Assembly (NCBI GenBank): GCA_018985235.1
Contig: JADGIG010000194.1
Span: forward strand, 1 to 13,287
Source of the DNA: Sanchytrium tribonematis
Taxonomy: Eukaryota > Sanchytriomycota > Sanchytriomycetes > Sanchytriales > Sanchytriaceae
Length of the DNA stretch: 13,287 bases
Direction: 5' to 3'
This document shows positions 1-10,181 of this stretch, one piece after another (positions within the stretch are counted from its first letter, which is position 1; every line of letters begins with the position of its first letter). The notes under the pieces were generated by a model. The model searched no databases and had not been told where the DNA came from. It saw nothing but the letters and a program-made list of their open reading frames with translations. A program made the translations under genes and the position numbers.

Positions 1-282
1 AAGGCAAGCAAATACACTTGTCCTAAATGCAAGGCACGATATTGCTCCTTAGATTGCTTCAAAAAGCACAAATCGATCAGCCATCTCGAAAATGCCGAGT
101 TAAAAAATGAAATTGATGACGAGTTGTTAAAACAATTAGCAAGCAGAGGGACACGCTTTCAGTCGATTTGTAAAAATATTATGGAATCAGAGGATCCTCT
201 CATAGCTGTCTACAGAGAAGCGAAAAAGAATGAAGATTTTGCAAATTATGTTAAAGAATTAACCACAGCATTTGAAAAATAA
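1..282 (+). CDS. ZNHIT3: HIT-type zinc finger protein, ZNHIT3/Hit1-like (5' partial)
   Basis: Reading frame 1 is open from the left edge to a TAA at 280-282, giving 93 residues of the C-terminus. Visible zinc ligands are Cys7, Cys10, Cys15, Cys19, His23 and His28, in the pattern TCPKC, RYCSLDC, KHKSISH. This is the second half of a zf-HIT treble-clef; the first cysteines lie off the window. After it come about 60 residues with DELLKQL and ESEDPL, resembling the short helical tail of ZNHIT3/yeast Hit1, which helps assemble box C/D snoRNPs in the nucleus. That the finger is of HIT type is well supported. The choice of ZNHIT3 over other ZNHIT paralogues is inferred from the short tail. The stop lies inside AATAAA (278-283). 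It converges on the TLDc gene, with 26 bp between the two stops. Confidence 0.75.
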   Translation, partial: KASKYTCPKCKARYCSLDCFKKHKSISHLENAELKNEIDDELLKQLASRGTRFQSICKNIMESEDPLIAVYREAKKNEDFANYVKELTTAFEK

Positions 283-283
283 A
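278..283 (+). terminator. Stop codon embedded in AATAAA poly(A) signal (HIT-finger gene)
   Basis: AATAAA at 278-283 contains the TAA stop (280-282) of the HIT-finger gene. A second AATAAA lies at 291-296. Both match the canonical eukaryotic cleavage/polyadenylation hexamer. Their use is inferred. Confidence 0.5.
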
Positions 284-308
284 TATAATTAATAAATTGG
301 TGCTTCGG

Positions 309-1116
309 CTATAATTCAATAGCCCATATCTCTATATTGGTACAGATAAATTCGGTATTGTTTCCTTCTATTATGGATTTTTCACCATGACTTAGACTAT
401 GTAAATATAAAATACGGCATATTGTCAAAAGTTTCGCTCTTTGATGTCATACAATCTGAAAATGTATCATTAAAACAGAGTCCAAAGCCTCCGCCACTTC
501 CAAATGCTAAAAGATTCGACTGACTTAAAATGTAATAATCATTTTTACCTGTGGCTTTATAAATAATTGGATTCTCATTATCGTCTATTGAAAACAAAAA
601 ACATTCACCAGTTCCGTAGCAATGCTTTTGAATTTTAAGCGGGCTGGTAAAAAAGGCACCAAACTTTTCATCCGAGCTATCCTTACATATCAAAACAAAT
701 CCATGCCTCATTTTATCTTCTTCATATTTGTCCATGGATCTATATAATGTTTGCAAAGAAGAACCATGCTGATCAAGAGAATACAAAAGTTCCCAGCTGC
801 TACTTATTTCAAAGTACGTTGGCAAATAATTTCGAAGTGATTCCGCGATTAATAGATTTAAAACCTTGCGGGTCTTTTCAAGCCTATTTTTAAGGGTGAT
901 GGTGGGCAGCCTATCCATCATACTTTCATCGAAAGACATGTGCCTGGATGGAGATTTGGACCTTGGTATGATTAGATTATTGTCAGCCACAGGTGAAGGT
1001 GCTGCAGTTAAAGAACCGCTAATCCAGTTCACGAGGTATGATGTATAGCTGCCAAATGTTGAATCTTCTGGTTGCTCTTCATTTTCCACCACGATTGGAA
1101 GATCATCGGAGGACAT
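309..1116 (-). CDS. OXR1: TLDc-domain protein, Oxr1-like, one 19-nt intron
   Basis: The model is complement(join(309..396,416..1116)), 262 aa. The N-terminal 90 residues are acidic and Ser/Pro-rich with no recognised domain. A TLDc domain follows from about residue 93 to the end: LRNYLP, SSWELLYS with Trp108, FGAF (152-155), GTGECFLF (168-175), FGSGGGFGLCFND (205-217), ETFDNMPLS (228-236) and the closing IEIWAIEL. Unspliced, the frame stops after DNMPYFIFT and loses the last conserved strands. Removing a GTA...TAG stretch of 19 nt restores them exactly. The length is close to yeast Oxr1 (about 273 aa). TLDc proteins of this class act in oxidative-stress resistance and regulate V-ATPase assembly; that role here is inferred from the family. 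No LysM or GRAM domain is visible. It is tandem with CDC48 on the same strand, 45 bp downstream of the CDC48 stop. Confidence 0.88.
397..415 (-). other. 19-nt spliceosomal intron in the TLDc gene
   Basis: On the minus strand this reads GTATTTTATATTTACATAG. It sits in phase 2 between ATG CC and T CTA, and its last three bases form the in-frame TAG that would truncate the protein. Splicing gives TFDNMPLSHGEK and the conserved TLDc ending IEIWAIEL. The protein-level fit is strong, but no transcript evidence is available here. Confidence 0.88.
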
Positions 1117-1157
1117 ATTGTTTGAAAATATTAAGGAAGAATTTTAGTTCGAAATGA

Positions 1158-1161
1158 TTTA

Positions 1162-1163
<2 letters not shown>
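1158..1163 (-). terminator. AATAAA overlapping the CDC48 stop codon
   Basis: The minus strand reads AAT TAA TAA ATC at the CDC48 end. AATAAA (1163 down to 1158) begins at the second base of the TAA stop (1164-1162). It is a canonical poly(A) hexamer; its use is inferred. Confidence 0.5.
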
Positions 1164-4367
<3,204 letters not shown>

Positions 4368-4537
4368 TTTACAGCAATTTGTTTTCAAGAACTCACTTGG
4401 TTTCAGATAAATAAGTGTTTTTAATTTCTTGTTCTCATTCCCGTTAGCCTAATTATGGTATAAATATGCCTAGATGAGCCAAATTTTCGGTCTAGAAGAT
4501 ATGTGGATAATCAGGGGTAAAACGACATTGTAATTTC
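4368..4537. promoter_or_regulatory. Divergent promoter region, coiled-coil gene / CDK7-like kinase
   Basis: These 170 bp separate the start codons of two divergent genes and must hold both promoters. A TATA-like TATAAATA lies at 4459-4466 on the plus strand, 72 bp before the kinase ATG. No other element is recognisable. Confidence 0.45.
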
Positions 4538-5464
4538 ATGACAACCAAACAAATTGGCATTTACTCTAATTGTCAGAAACTTGGAGAAGGAACGTACGCT
4601 GTTGTCTATAGAGCAATGCACCCAGTTACTAAAGAATATGTAGCTCTGAAGTATATGCGAACATCCAAGCCGGAGGAGGGAATGGATTTGAGCACATTAC
4701 GCGAATTAAAATACCTAAAATACCTAAAGCACGAAAATATTATAAATTTAATTGATGCTTTTCAAATAGAGAGGAACATAGTTATGGTTCTCGAGATAGC
4801 TGCTGGTGATTTAGAAGAATTGATTAAAGACAAATCCATTATTCTCAGCATTGCAGATGCTAAATCAATAATGATGATGGCTTTAAGAGGAGTAGCGTAT
4901 TGTCATATGAATCACATTCTACATAGAGACATTAAGCCAGCTAATTTTTTAATAACAAATGATGGAATTATCAAACTTGCTGATTTTGGGCTGGCAAGAG
5001 ATTTTAATCAAGATTATTCGATGGTGCGACCACTCTCTGCAACAGTGATTACCAGTTGGTATCGTCCTCCAGAACTGTTTTTGGAAGCTAGGTTTTATGG
5101 TGACAAAGCTGATGTCTGGTCAATGGCTTGTATTTTGGGAGAGCTATTAAGAAGAGATCCTTTATTCAAAGGAAGTAACGATTTGGAAGTGCTGAGTCAA
5201 ATTTGGCAATGGCTTGGTACACCGTCTGTTGAGACTTGGAATTTTAAAGAACTTCCAAAACCTTTAAATCTGAAAGAATCTCCTGGTGTGGATCTGAAAG
5301 CATTGTTTCCGTCTAGCCCTAATGACTGTCTTGATCTTATGCGTAGAATGTTTGAATTCAATCCTAATAATCGTTTATCTGCTACTGATTGCTTAAAGCA
5401 TTCATTTTTTGTCAATCAACCGCGCCCTACTAAATTTTCGGAGCTCCCCAAAATAAATAGGTAA
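4538..5464 (+). CDS. KIN28: CDK-activating kinase, CDK7/Kin28 family (TFIIH)
   Basis: This is a complete 308-aa Ser/Thr kinase, the size of yeast Kin28 (306). Its expected role is to phosphorylate the RNA polymerase II C-terminal domain within TFIIH and, in some lineages, the T-loops of other CDKs. The glycine loop is GEGTYAVVY (16-24, very close to Kin28), catalytic Lys38 is in VALK, and the cyclin-contact helix has STLRE (52-56, the PSTAIRE equivalent). HRDIKPAN is at 129-136 and DFG at 149-151. The APE motif is PPE (177-179). The CDK7-type ending is NQPRPTKFSELPK. The usual activating threonine seven residues before WYR is Ser167 here (PLSATVITSW). A cyclin H partner is expected elsewhere in the genome. 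The ATG follows a TATA-like box by 72 bp. AATAAA at 5452-5457 lies within the last codons, and ARMT1 follows after only 25 bp on the same strand. Confidence 0.92.
   Translation: MTTKQIGIYSNCQKLGEGTYAVVYRAMHPVTKEYVALKYMRTSKPEEGMDLSTLRELKYLKYLKHENIINLIDAFQIERNIVMVLEIAAGDLEELIKDKSIILSIADAKSIMMMALRGVAYCHMNHILHRDIKPANFLITNDGIIKLADFGLARDFNQDYSMVRPLSATVITSWYRPPELFLEARFYGDKADVWSMACILGELLRRDPLFKGSNDLEVLSQIWQWLGTPSVETWNFKELPKPLNLKESPGVDLKALFPSSPNDCLDLMRRMFEFNPNNRLSATDCLKHSFFVNQPRPTKFSELPKINR
5452..5457 (+). terminator. AATAAA in the last codons of the kinase gene
   Basis: AATAAA lies four bases before the TAA (5462-5464), inside the coding region. It is followed by T(8) at 5467-5474 in the 25-bp gap before the ARMT1 ATG. 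It is a possible poly(A) signal. Confidence 0.35.
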
Positions 5465-5489
5465 TCTTTTTTTTGAGATTACTCCTTTC

Positions 5490-6671
5490 ATGGCTTTGCA
5501 GCATACGATAATCGGGCTGGAAAACGAATTTGCCAAGCATAGTCTTATGATTAGGATACCAGAAATTATTACAAATGTTATAAACGAACTCTACTTACAA
5601 CAAAGATCAAATGAAATAGCTTTATTAGGTAAGTTGAAGTATGAGCTAATCAGAAACAGAACTATGGATCTATTCGATGATGATATAGAGGGTGTAGAAG
5701 AATGGAACAAAATCATTATTAACGCAAAGAATGAAAATGCTTTTTCACTTTCGTATTTTGAAGCGCCTTGGTTATTTTCTGAGTGTTATATATACAGAAA
5801 AATTGAATCAATAGTTCATAAAATTAATTTTGATGTTTTTGAAAAAGAAAAACATAAAGCATTGGATCAAACGCTTCAAAAATTTCAATTCAAGCAAATA
5901 TTACCTCTAAAAAAGGACCAACTCAAGCAAATGCTTTTGAATTCTTTATGGGGAAACCAAATGGATTTATCTTTACACGTTTCCTTTAAAAATGTACAAG
6001 TTTATGATGAAAACTTAAAGTATCTTATTTTGGATGATTTTGAAATATTTCATGAGTATATTCAAAACATTAGCTCGGGTGTTATTCATATCATTCTAGA
6101 CAATTGCGCTTCTGAATTTCTCAATGATTTACTCTTGGCGGATTTCATGATCGAACACTTGTATGCGTCCACCGTACACTTTCACTGTAAGCCATTTCCA
6201 TGGTTTGTTAGCGATGTAACACTCAAGGATGTGGAATATACATTTGAAGAACTTTTTGCTAACAAAAATTTCGTTCACTTGGCCACAAAATGGAAAAGGT
6301 GGAGGGAAGAAGAGGTTTTTATTTTTAAATCCAATTATTTTTGGAATATGCCATTTATCTATAATGAGATGGAATTTCGAAATCCTGAGCTGTTTGAAGA
6401 ACTAGCAGCCGCGGATCTGTGTATATTTAAGGGTGACCTAAACTATCGTAAGCTGTGTGGCGATAGAATAAGCGAAAAAGCGTTAAATGATTTTAAAAAT
6501 ATAAGATGTTTAGCAATTAGAACTTGCAAATCCGATGCCATAGTAGGCGTTTCAGAAAACAAGAAAACAGAGTTAGATCAGGATGATCCCAAATGGAGAG
6601 TTAATGGCAAATATGGAATTATACAGTACTTTCACAACAAGAACGGCACAAAACGCGAAATACCTGAATAA
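5490..6671 (+). CDS. ARMT1: ARMT1-type damage-control phosphatase (DUF89 family)
   Basis: This complete 393-aa protein belongs to the metal-dependent DUF89/ARMT1 family (yeast YMR027W, human ARMT1 at about 441 aa). The family has phosphatase activity on sugar phosphates such as fructose-1-phosphate and was reported to methylate protein glutamates in humans. Hallmarks in order: FEAPWLFSECYIYRKI (90-105), SLWGNQMDLSL (152-162), LDNCASEFLNDLLLADF (203-219, with Asp204-Asn205 and the following acidic residues that bind metal), PWFVSDVT (237-244), FKGDLNYRKLCGD (313-325), RTCK (344-347) and the C-terminal WRVNGKYGIIQYF. All expected catalytic blocks are present. The ATG at 5490 is only 25 bp after the kinase stop, so its promoter probably lies inside the kinase gene, or the two are co-transcribed. 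The 3' end converges on pirin with 2 bp between the stops. Confidence 0.93.
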   Translation: MALQHTIIGLENEFAKHSLMIRIPEIITNVINELYLQQRSNEIALLGKLKYELIRNRTMDLFDDDIEGVEEWNKIIINAKNENAFSLSYFEAPWLFSECYIYRKIESIVHKINFDVFEKEKHKALDQTLQKFQFKQILPLKKDQLKQMLLNSLWGNQMDLSLHVSFKNVQVYDENLKYLILDDFEIFHEYIQNISSGVIHIILDNCASEFLNDLLLADFMIEHLYASTVHFHCKPFPWFVSDVTLKDVEYTFEELFANKNFVHLATKWKRWREEEVFIFKSNYFWNMPFIYNEMEFRNPELFEELAAADLCIFKGDLNYRKLCGDRISEKALNDFKNIRCLAIRTCKSDAIVGVSENKKTELDQDDPKWRVNGKYGIIQYFHNKNGTKREIPE

Positions 6672-6678
6672 ATTTATT
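6667..6678. terminator. Palindromic bidirectional poly(A) site with both stop codons
   Basis: AATAAATTTATT is a perfect 12-bp palindrome. It gives AATAAA to ARMT1 on the plus strand (6667-6672, with TAA stop 6669-6671) and to pirin on the minus strand (6678-6673, with TAA stop 6676-6674). The match is direct; function as a shared 3'-end signal is inferred. Confidence 0.6.
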
Positions 6679-7531
6679 TTTTGTCAATTGATGCTTGGAA
6701 TCCGTTTCCTTTCTCGAATCCATTCTTATATTGATAAAAATCATCAATTGCTTGCTCGATTTCTGCGGAGCTGTTCATGACAAAAGGACCTCTTTGAGCA
6801 ATAGGCTCGTTGATAGGGACCCCGGCTACCAAAACCAGACGACTTTTTGCGGATGAAATTGATATAGTTCCAATATCAGAGTTCTGTTCTGTTGCGTTCA
6901 AAACTAGAGTATGATGAGGTTTGTAAACCTTGTCATCAATTGTGCAGTCTCCTTCAAGAATATATAAAAATCCATCGAAATCATTTCTAACAGGCAAATC
7001 TACTTTGCCTTCCAAAACGACGTCCAAAAACACCATAGGAGTGTAGGTGAAAACTACGGCAGACACGTCACCAGCTTCACCTGCAATTACTTTGATTTTG
7101 GCATCTCCAATAACCGTTTGAGGAATGTTACTTGCCACTTGATCTTGGTATCTTGGTTCTACCAATTTTTTGTCTTTAGGCAAATTAATCCATAATTGCA
7201 ATCCATGTGCATCGTCAGTAAGTGGCTGTTCTGAATGCAAAATTCCTCTTCCGGCTGTCATATATTGAAAATCACCTGGATGAATCTTGCCCTTATTTCC
7301 AAGAAAATCTTCATGTTGAAATGAACCAGATAGCATATATGTAAGGGTTTCAAATCCACGATGTGGGTGCGTTGGAAATCCAGCAGGTTTTTTGACATGG
7401 AATTCATCTAACATAAGAAATGGATCGCATCTTGAAAAACCAGCGCTTCCAACACTCCGAATGACCTTAGCGCCGACACCTTCAGCTTGCCACTTGCCTT
7501 CAATAACCTTTGCAATCTTTCTCACTGTCAT
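6674..7531 (-). CDS. PIR: Pirin, nuclear bicupin
   Basis: This complete 285-aa pirin (human 290) has two cupin barrels. The N-terminal metal site is intact: FPTHPHRGFET supplies His55 and His57, and AGRGILHSEQP supplies His99 and Glu101, matching human His56/His58/His101/Glu103. The C-terminal cupin covers about residues 175-285 (FDGFLYILEGDCTIDD, then the pirin ending PINEPIAQRGPFVMN). Human pirin is an iron-dependent redox-sensitive transcription coregulator, and microbial pirins show quercetinase-like activity; which applies here is not visible. The ATG at 7531 is the only reasonable start, as the family homology begins at residue 2. A TATAAATT sequence on the minus strand (7562-7555) lies 23 bp upstream of the ATG. 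It is divergent from the unknown 474-aa gene. The stop is inside AATAAA. Confidence 0.96.
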   Translation of the reverse strand: MTVRKIAKVIEGKWQAEGVGAKVIRSVGSAGFSRCDPFLMLDEFHVKKPAGFPTHPHRGFETLTYMLSGSFQHEDFLGNKGKIHPGDFQYMTAGRGILHSEQPLTDDAHGLQLWINLPKDKKLVEPRYQDQVASNIPQTVIGDAKIKVIAGEAGDVSAVVFTYTPMVFLDVVLEGKVDLPVRNDFDGFLYILEGDCTIDDKVYKPHHTLVLNATEQNSDIGTISISSAKSRLVLVAGVPINEPIAQRGPFVMNSSAEIEQAIDDFYQYKNGFEKGNGFQASIDKK

Positions 7532-7726
7532 TTTGTTTTAAGGGAGACTACTGTAATTTATATCTGCTTGATCCTTTAAATAGCACTTGTAGATTGATCC
7601 AGAACTAGCTTGATGGATCCATCCAAAGAAAAGAAAGTTAGAATGATCCAGATCCAATCATGATGTATGAGTATTTGTCATTTTTTAAGTTTTGCATTGA
7701 ACGGAGATACATTTGTCAAACCTTGA
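7532..7726. promoter_or_regulatory. Divergent promoter region with GATCC cluster
   Basis: These 195 bp, the largest gap in the window, separate the starts of pirin and the 474-aa gene. They contain five GATCC pentamers on the plus strand (7570, 7596, 7616, 7645, 7651), mostly in the context WTGATCC or GATCCA, including palindromic TGGATCCA at 7614-7621. A TATAAATT faces pirin at 7555-7562. A shared regulator site is possible. Confidence 0.45.
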
Positions 7727-9151
7727 ATGAATGTAATTGTACTTCTAGAATGTCCTAGTTGGCTCGACATACACAAAATACCCGAAGATTTATTTATCTT
7801 GATTCTTGGTGAAAAATCTTACACTCTCGAAAATTTCAAGGAAATTAAGTTAAAATCATTTGATGTGCTGGAAATCATTTATAATATAGTCAAGATTATG
7901 CAAGACAATTCAAATAAAGGTAAATATAGCATTTACTTAAATATACCAGAGAATTACCAACAATTATTAAAGAAGGACGTAGACATCGAATTCTATCAGA
8001 CTTTGTCGGATTTTTTCTCAGATTATTTAAGGCGGTTACATCCAAGCGACAAAGATTTGTTAGATCTAATATCTGATTTAATTATATGCAATTCAATTAA
8101 TTTGATTGAAAACAATCTTAATAATGTGATGAAATCAACTATTGATAAGAATTTGATTTTGATGTGTGTAGATTACAAAAGATCGATCAAAAATTTAAAT
8201 TCGATCACCTTCTACTTACAAGAGCCACAATTATCCACTCAGTGTATTTTATCTCCAGTTAAGTGCACATATTTGTCAATTTTAAAAAAATTGTCCAAGC
8301 ATTTCGTTTCGAAAAAATTGGAATTTGATGTTTTTGAACAATATGAGATTCAAGGCGTTATAAAAGTAATCAAATTCAAAACTGTTATCAAATTTGACTG
8401 CTTGACAGTTCAAACCGCCGACTTTCTTTTGCTAAAACATTCATTGGAATCAGGCTCAAAAACAATGTTAGATTTGATTGCCCAATTAATGATTCAAAGA
8501 TCCCCTCTATTTGATTTTCAAAATGAGTCTGAGAGATGCTACTGGATCAACATTATATCCCCTTTTGATGATTTTTTTCTAGTACAAGAAAAGGATTTGA
8601 AATCAGTATATATTTGTGATCGCACCAAATTATTTTTTGAAGGCAAAAGATTTATTCTCGATGACGCTTGCAAATCAGGAATCACAGCGCCAATTGTTCC
8701 TAATTTTATTCCGGAAGTTAAACTTTACAATCGAAATTATCGGGGCTTGAGAGATGGCAATTCTTTTGATTTCACTAATGGTGACAACTATAAATTCTTT
8801 GAGTTTTTTCCAAATAACCCGGAAAAGTATCTTAATAATGCGATTTTGTTTTCCCAAAATCTGAAGACCGACAAGTTGAATGTATCAATAATTCGAAATA
8901 ATACTGAAATTTTTGTCAAATTTCAATTTTTTTCCAAATATGATGCTTTGCGGTATATAGTAGCATTAGAAAAACCGGAAATTATTTATGACCACAATAT
9001 AATTGAATCCTTTGAACCCTGGAGACGAGAAACTGGATCCCAAAATTACCCTAATACTTTTTATCGAATGGGAGAAACGCAGCAAAGAGTGTCTTACAAA
9101 TTAGAAACTATATTCAACTTACATCGGCCAATGGATGCAGAAAATGCTTAG
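7727..9151 (+). CDS. Unknown 474-aa protein
   Basis: I do not recognise this protein. The frame is uninterrupted from ATG 7727 to TAG 9149-9151, with codon use and AT-richness like its neighbours. The composition is rich in Ile, Leu, Phe, Asn and Lys. The N-terminal 150 residues look alpha-helical (NVIVLLECPSWLDIHKI, then DLLDLISDLIICNSINLIENN). The C-terminal third looks beta-rich and aromatic (FFEFFPNNPEKYL, FVKFQFFSKYDALRYIV, PWRRETGSQNY). No transmembrane helix, signal peptide, zinc-binding pattern or nucleotide-binding loop is visible. A rapidly diverging subunit of a known complex is possible, but nothing in the sequence says which. It starts 195 bp from divergent pirin and ends 5 bp from the stop of convergent TAF4. 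AGTAAA (9150-9155) overlaps its stop. Confidence 0.75.
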   Translation: MNVIVLLECPSWLDIHKIPEDLFILILGEKSYTLENFKEIKLKSFDVLEIIYNIVKIMQDNSNKGKYSIYLNIPENYQQLLKKDVDIEFYQTLSDFFSDYLRRLHPSDKDLLDLISDLIICNSINLIENNLNNVMKSTIDKNLILMCVDYKRSIKNLNSITFYLQEPQLSTQCILSPVKCTYLSILKKLSKHFVSKKLEFDVFEQYEIQGVIKVIKFKTVIKFDCLTVQTADFLLLKHSLESGSKTMLDLIAQLMIQRSPLFDFQNESERCYWINIISPFDDFFLVQEKDLKSVYICDRTKLFFEGKRFILDDACKSGITAPIVPNFIPEVKLYNRNYRGLRDGNSFDFTNGDNYKFFEFFPNNPEKYLNNAILFSQNLKTDKLNVSIIRNNTEIFVKFQFFSKYDALRYIVALEKPEIIYDHNIIESFEPWRRETGSQNYPNTFYRMGETQQRVSYKLETIFNLHRPMDAENA

Positions 9152-9155
9152 TAAA

Positions 9156-9161
9156 TTTATT
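9156..9161 (-). terminator. TAF4 stop codon embedded in AATAAA
   Basis: The minus strand reads CAATAAATT. AATAAA (9161-9156) contains the TAA stop (9159-9157). On the plus strand AGTAAA (9150-9155) overlaps the opposing gene's TAG. The two signals abut back to back. Confidence 0.5.
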
Positions 9162-10167
9162 GTGAATGACTGCCGAAGACACCATTGGTCCAATATAGGT
9201 CAGAATATTTTCTGTCATTATCAGGTAATTGACTAATATCCACAGTTTTCGTATGCATAGTCAAGCTTGGTTCTGGCCAATATCGTCTAGGTATTACTAA
9301 GGACTTCGCAGCTGGATAATCTCGGATAACCATATCCAACCCAAAAAGTACGTCTCTTGGCGTTAACTGATAAACCCGGCCACTTCCTTTTTCTTTTTTC
9401 TTCTCTTCCCCTTCAGTCATCCAGCTCATTTGACGAGCTCCAGCAGCCGCCAATGCAGTTTTATCAGTTAGTTTCTTTTTGTATTCTTCTGGTAAATTAG
9501 CATAGTCTTTCTTGGTCATGGTTCCGTCAAGATTTGGTCTCTTTTCTTTTTTCTTTGAACTTATGTCGGGCATTACATTTTTGGCTGTCTCTTTATCAAT
9601 TCTTGCCAATACCGCTAATTGCTTTTTATAATTAACACCAGGAACAACTTGATAATCCCAAGTGTCGGGATTATGATAGTTTTTGTTCGGAAGTTTAGGT
9701 CGTTGCTTACTATTATCTTGCACATATTCCTCTAGCTTTCTTTGATAAATATATTGTATAGTCAAGGATTGATTGGAACGATGTTGCGCAGCCTTAACAC
9801 TTGGATCTAATACACACGCCAAAAACTCATGCGTCGCAGCTTGGATGTATTGCGCTATCTGAGAAGCCTGTATAAGAGTCAATTGATGTTTCTTGGCGAT
9901 TTGCTCTACAACTTTTCTGATTAGATTGATATTTCCAAACCATCCAGCTTCTTTTGGATACACTTGAGCAAATTCTCGGTCTAAAGAATCATCCACTACT
10001 AGTTCATCATCCAATTTTTGCCGTTTTGCGCGAAGATGATATCTTTTTTCGTATAAATTGCTCTCCTCCTTACTAATATCAACAAATGCAGCGGCGTCCT
10101 GTAGTTGCCTAGTATCTACATTTCCTTCAACTTGCTCTAAATCAGAACTATTAGCAGAATCAGACAT
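9157..10167 (-). CDS. TAF4: TFIID subunit TAF4
   Basis: This complete 336-aa protein is expected to be the TAF4 subunit of the general transcription factor TFIID, pairing through its histone fold with TAF12. An acidic, low-complexity N-terminus (1-70) precedes a TAF4 histone-fold-like helical region at about 76-135 (NLIRKVVEQIAKKHQL, AQYIQAATHEFLACVL, with AAQHRS). A basic linker with KKKEKRPNLDGTM follows. The region from about 220 contains LTDKTALAAAGARQMSWMT. The conserved C-terminal helix region contains LTPRDVLFGLDMVIRDYP. At 336 aa it is slightly shorter than yeast Taf4 (388) and far shorter than animal TAF4 (over 1000 aa), lacking the glutamine-rich coactivator part. The ATG at 10167 lies 14 bp from the ATG of the divergent gene. 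The stop codon is inside AATAAA. Confidence 0.87.
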   Translation of the reverse strand: MSDSANSSDLEQVEGNVDTRQLQDAAAFVDISKEESNLYEKRYHLRAKRQKLDDELVVDDSLDREFAQVYPKEAGWFGNINLIRKVVEQIAKKHQLTLIQASQIAQYIQAATHEFLACVLDPSVKAAQHRSNQSLTIQYIYQRKLEEYVQDNSKQRPKLPNKNYHNPDTWDYQVVPGVNYKKQLAVLARIDKETAKNVMPDISSKKKEKRPNLDGTMTKKDYANLPEEYKKKLTDKTALAAAGARQMSWMTEGEEKKKEKGSGRVYQLTPRDVLFGLDMVIRDYPAAKSLVIPRRYWPEPSLTMHTKTVDISQLPDNDRKYSDLYWTNGVFGSHSQ

Positions 10168-10181
10168 TAACCCGTTGTTTG
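10168..10181. promoter_or_regulatory. 14-bp gap between divergent start codons
   Basis: Only 14 bp separate the TAF4 ATG and the ATG of the 10182 gene. No core promoter element fits here, so each promoter must lie inside the other gene's coding region, or the start of the plus-strand gene is further downstream. Confidence 0.4.

Noticed and set aside
4368-4388. TTG start seven codons upstream for the coiled-coil protein
   Set aside because: A eukaryotic gene should use the ATG at 4367; the upstream frame is open but has no ATG.
4710-4729. Tandem repeat AAATACCTA x2 in the kinase gene
   Set aside because: It encodes KYLKYLK at a position where CDK7 relatives have the same length, so it is not an insertion or an expanding repeat.
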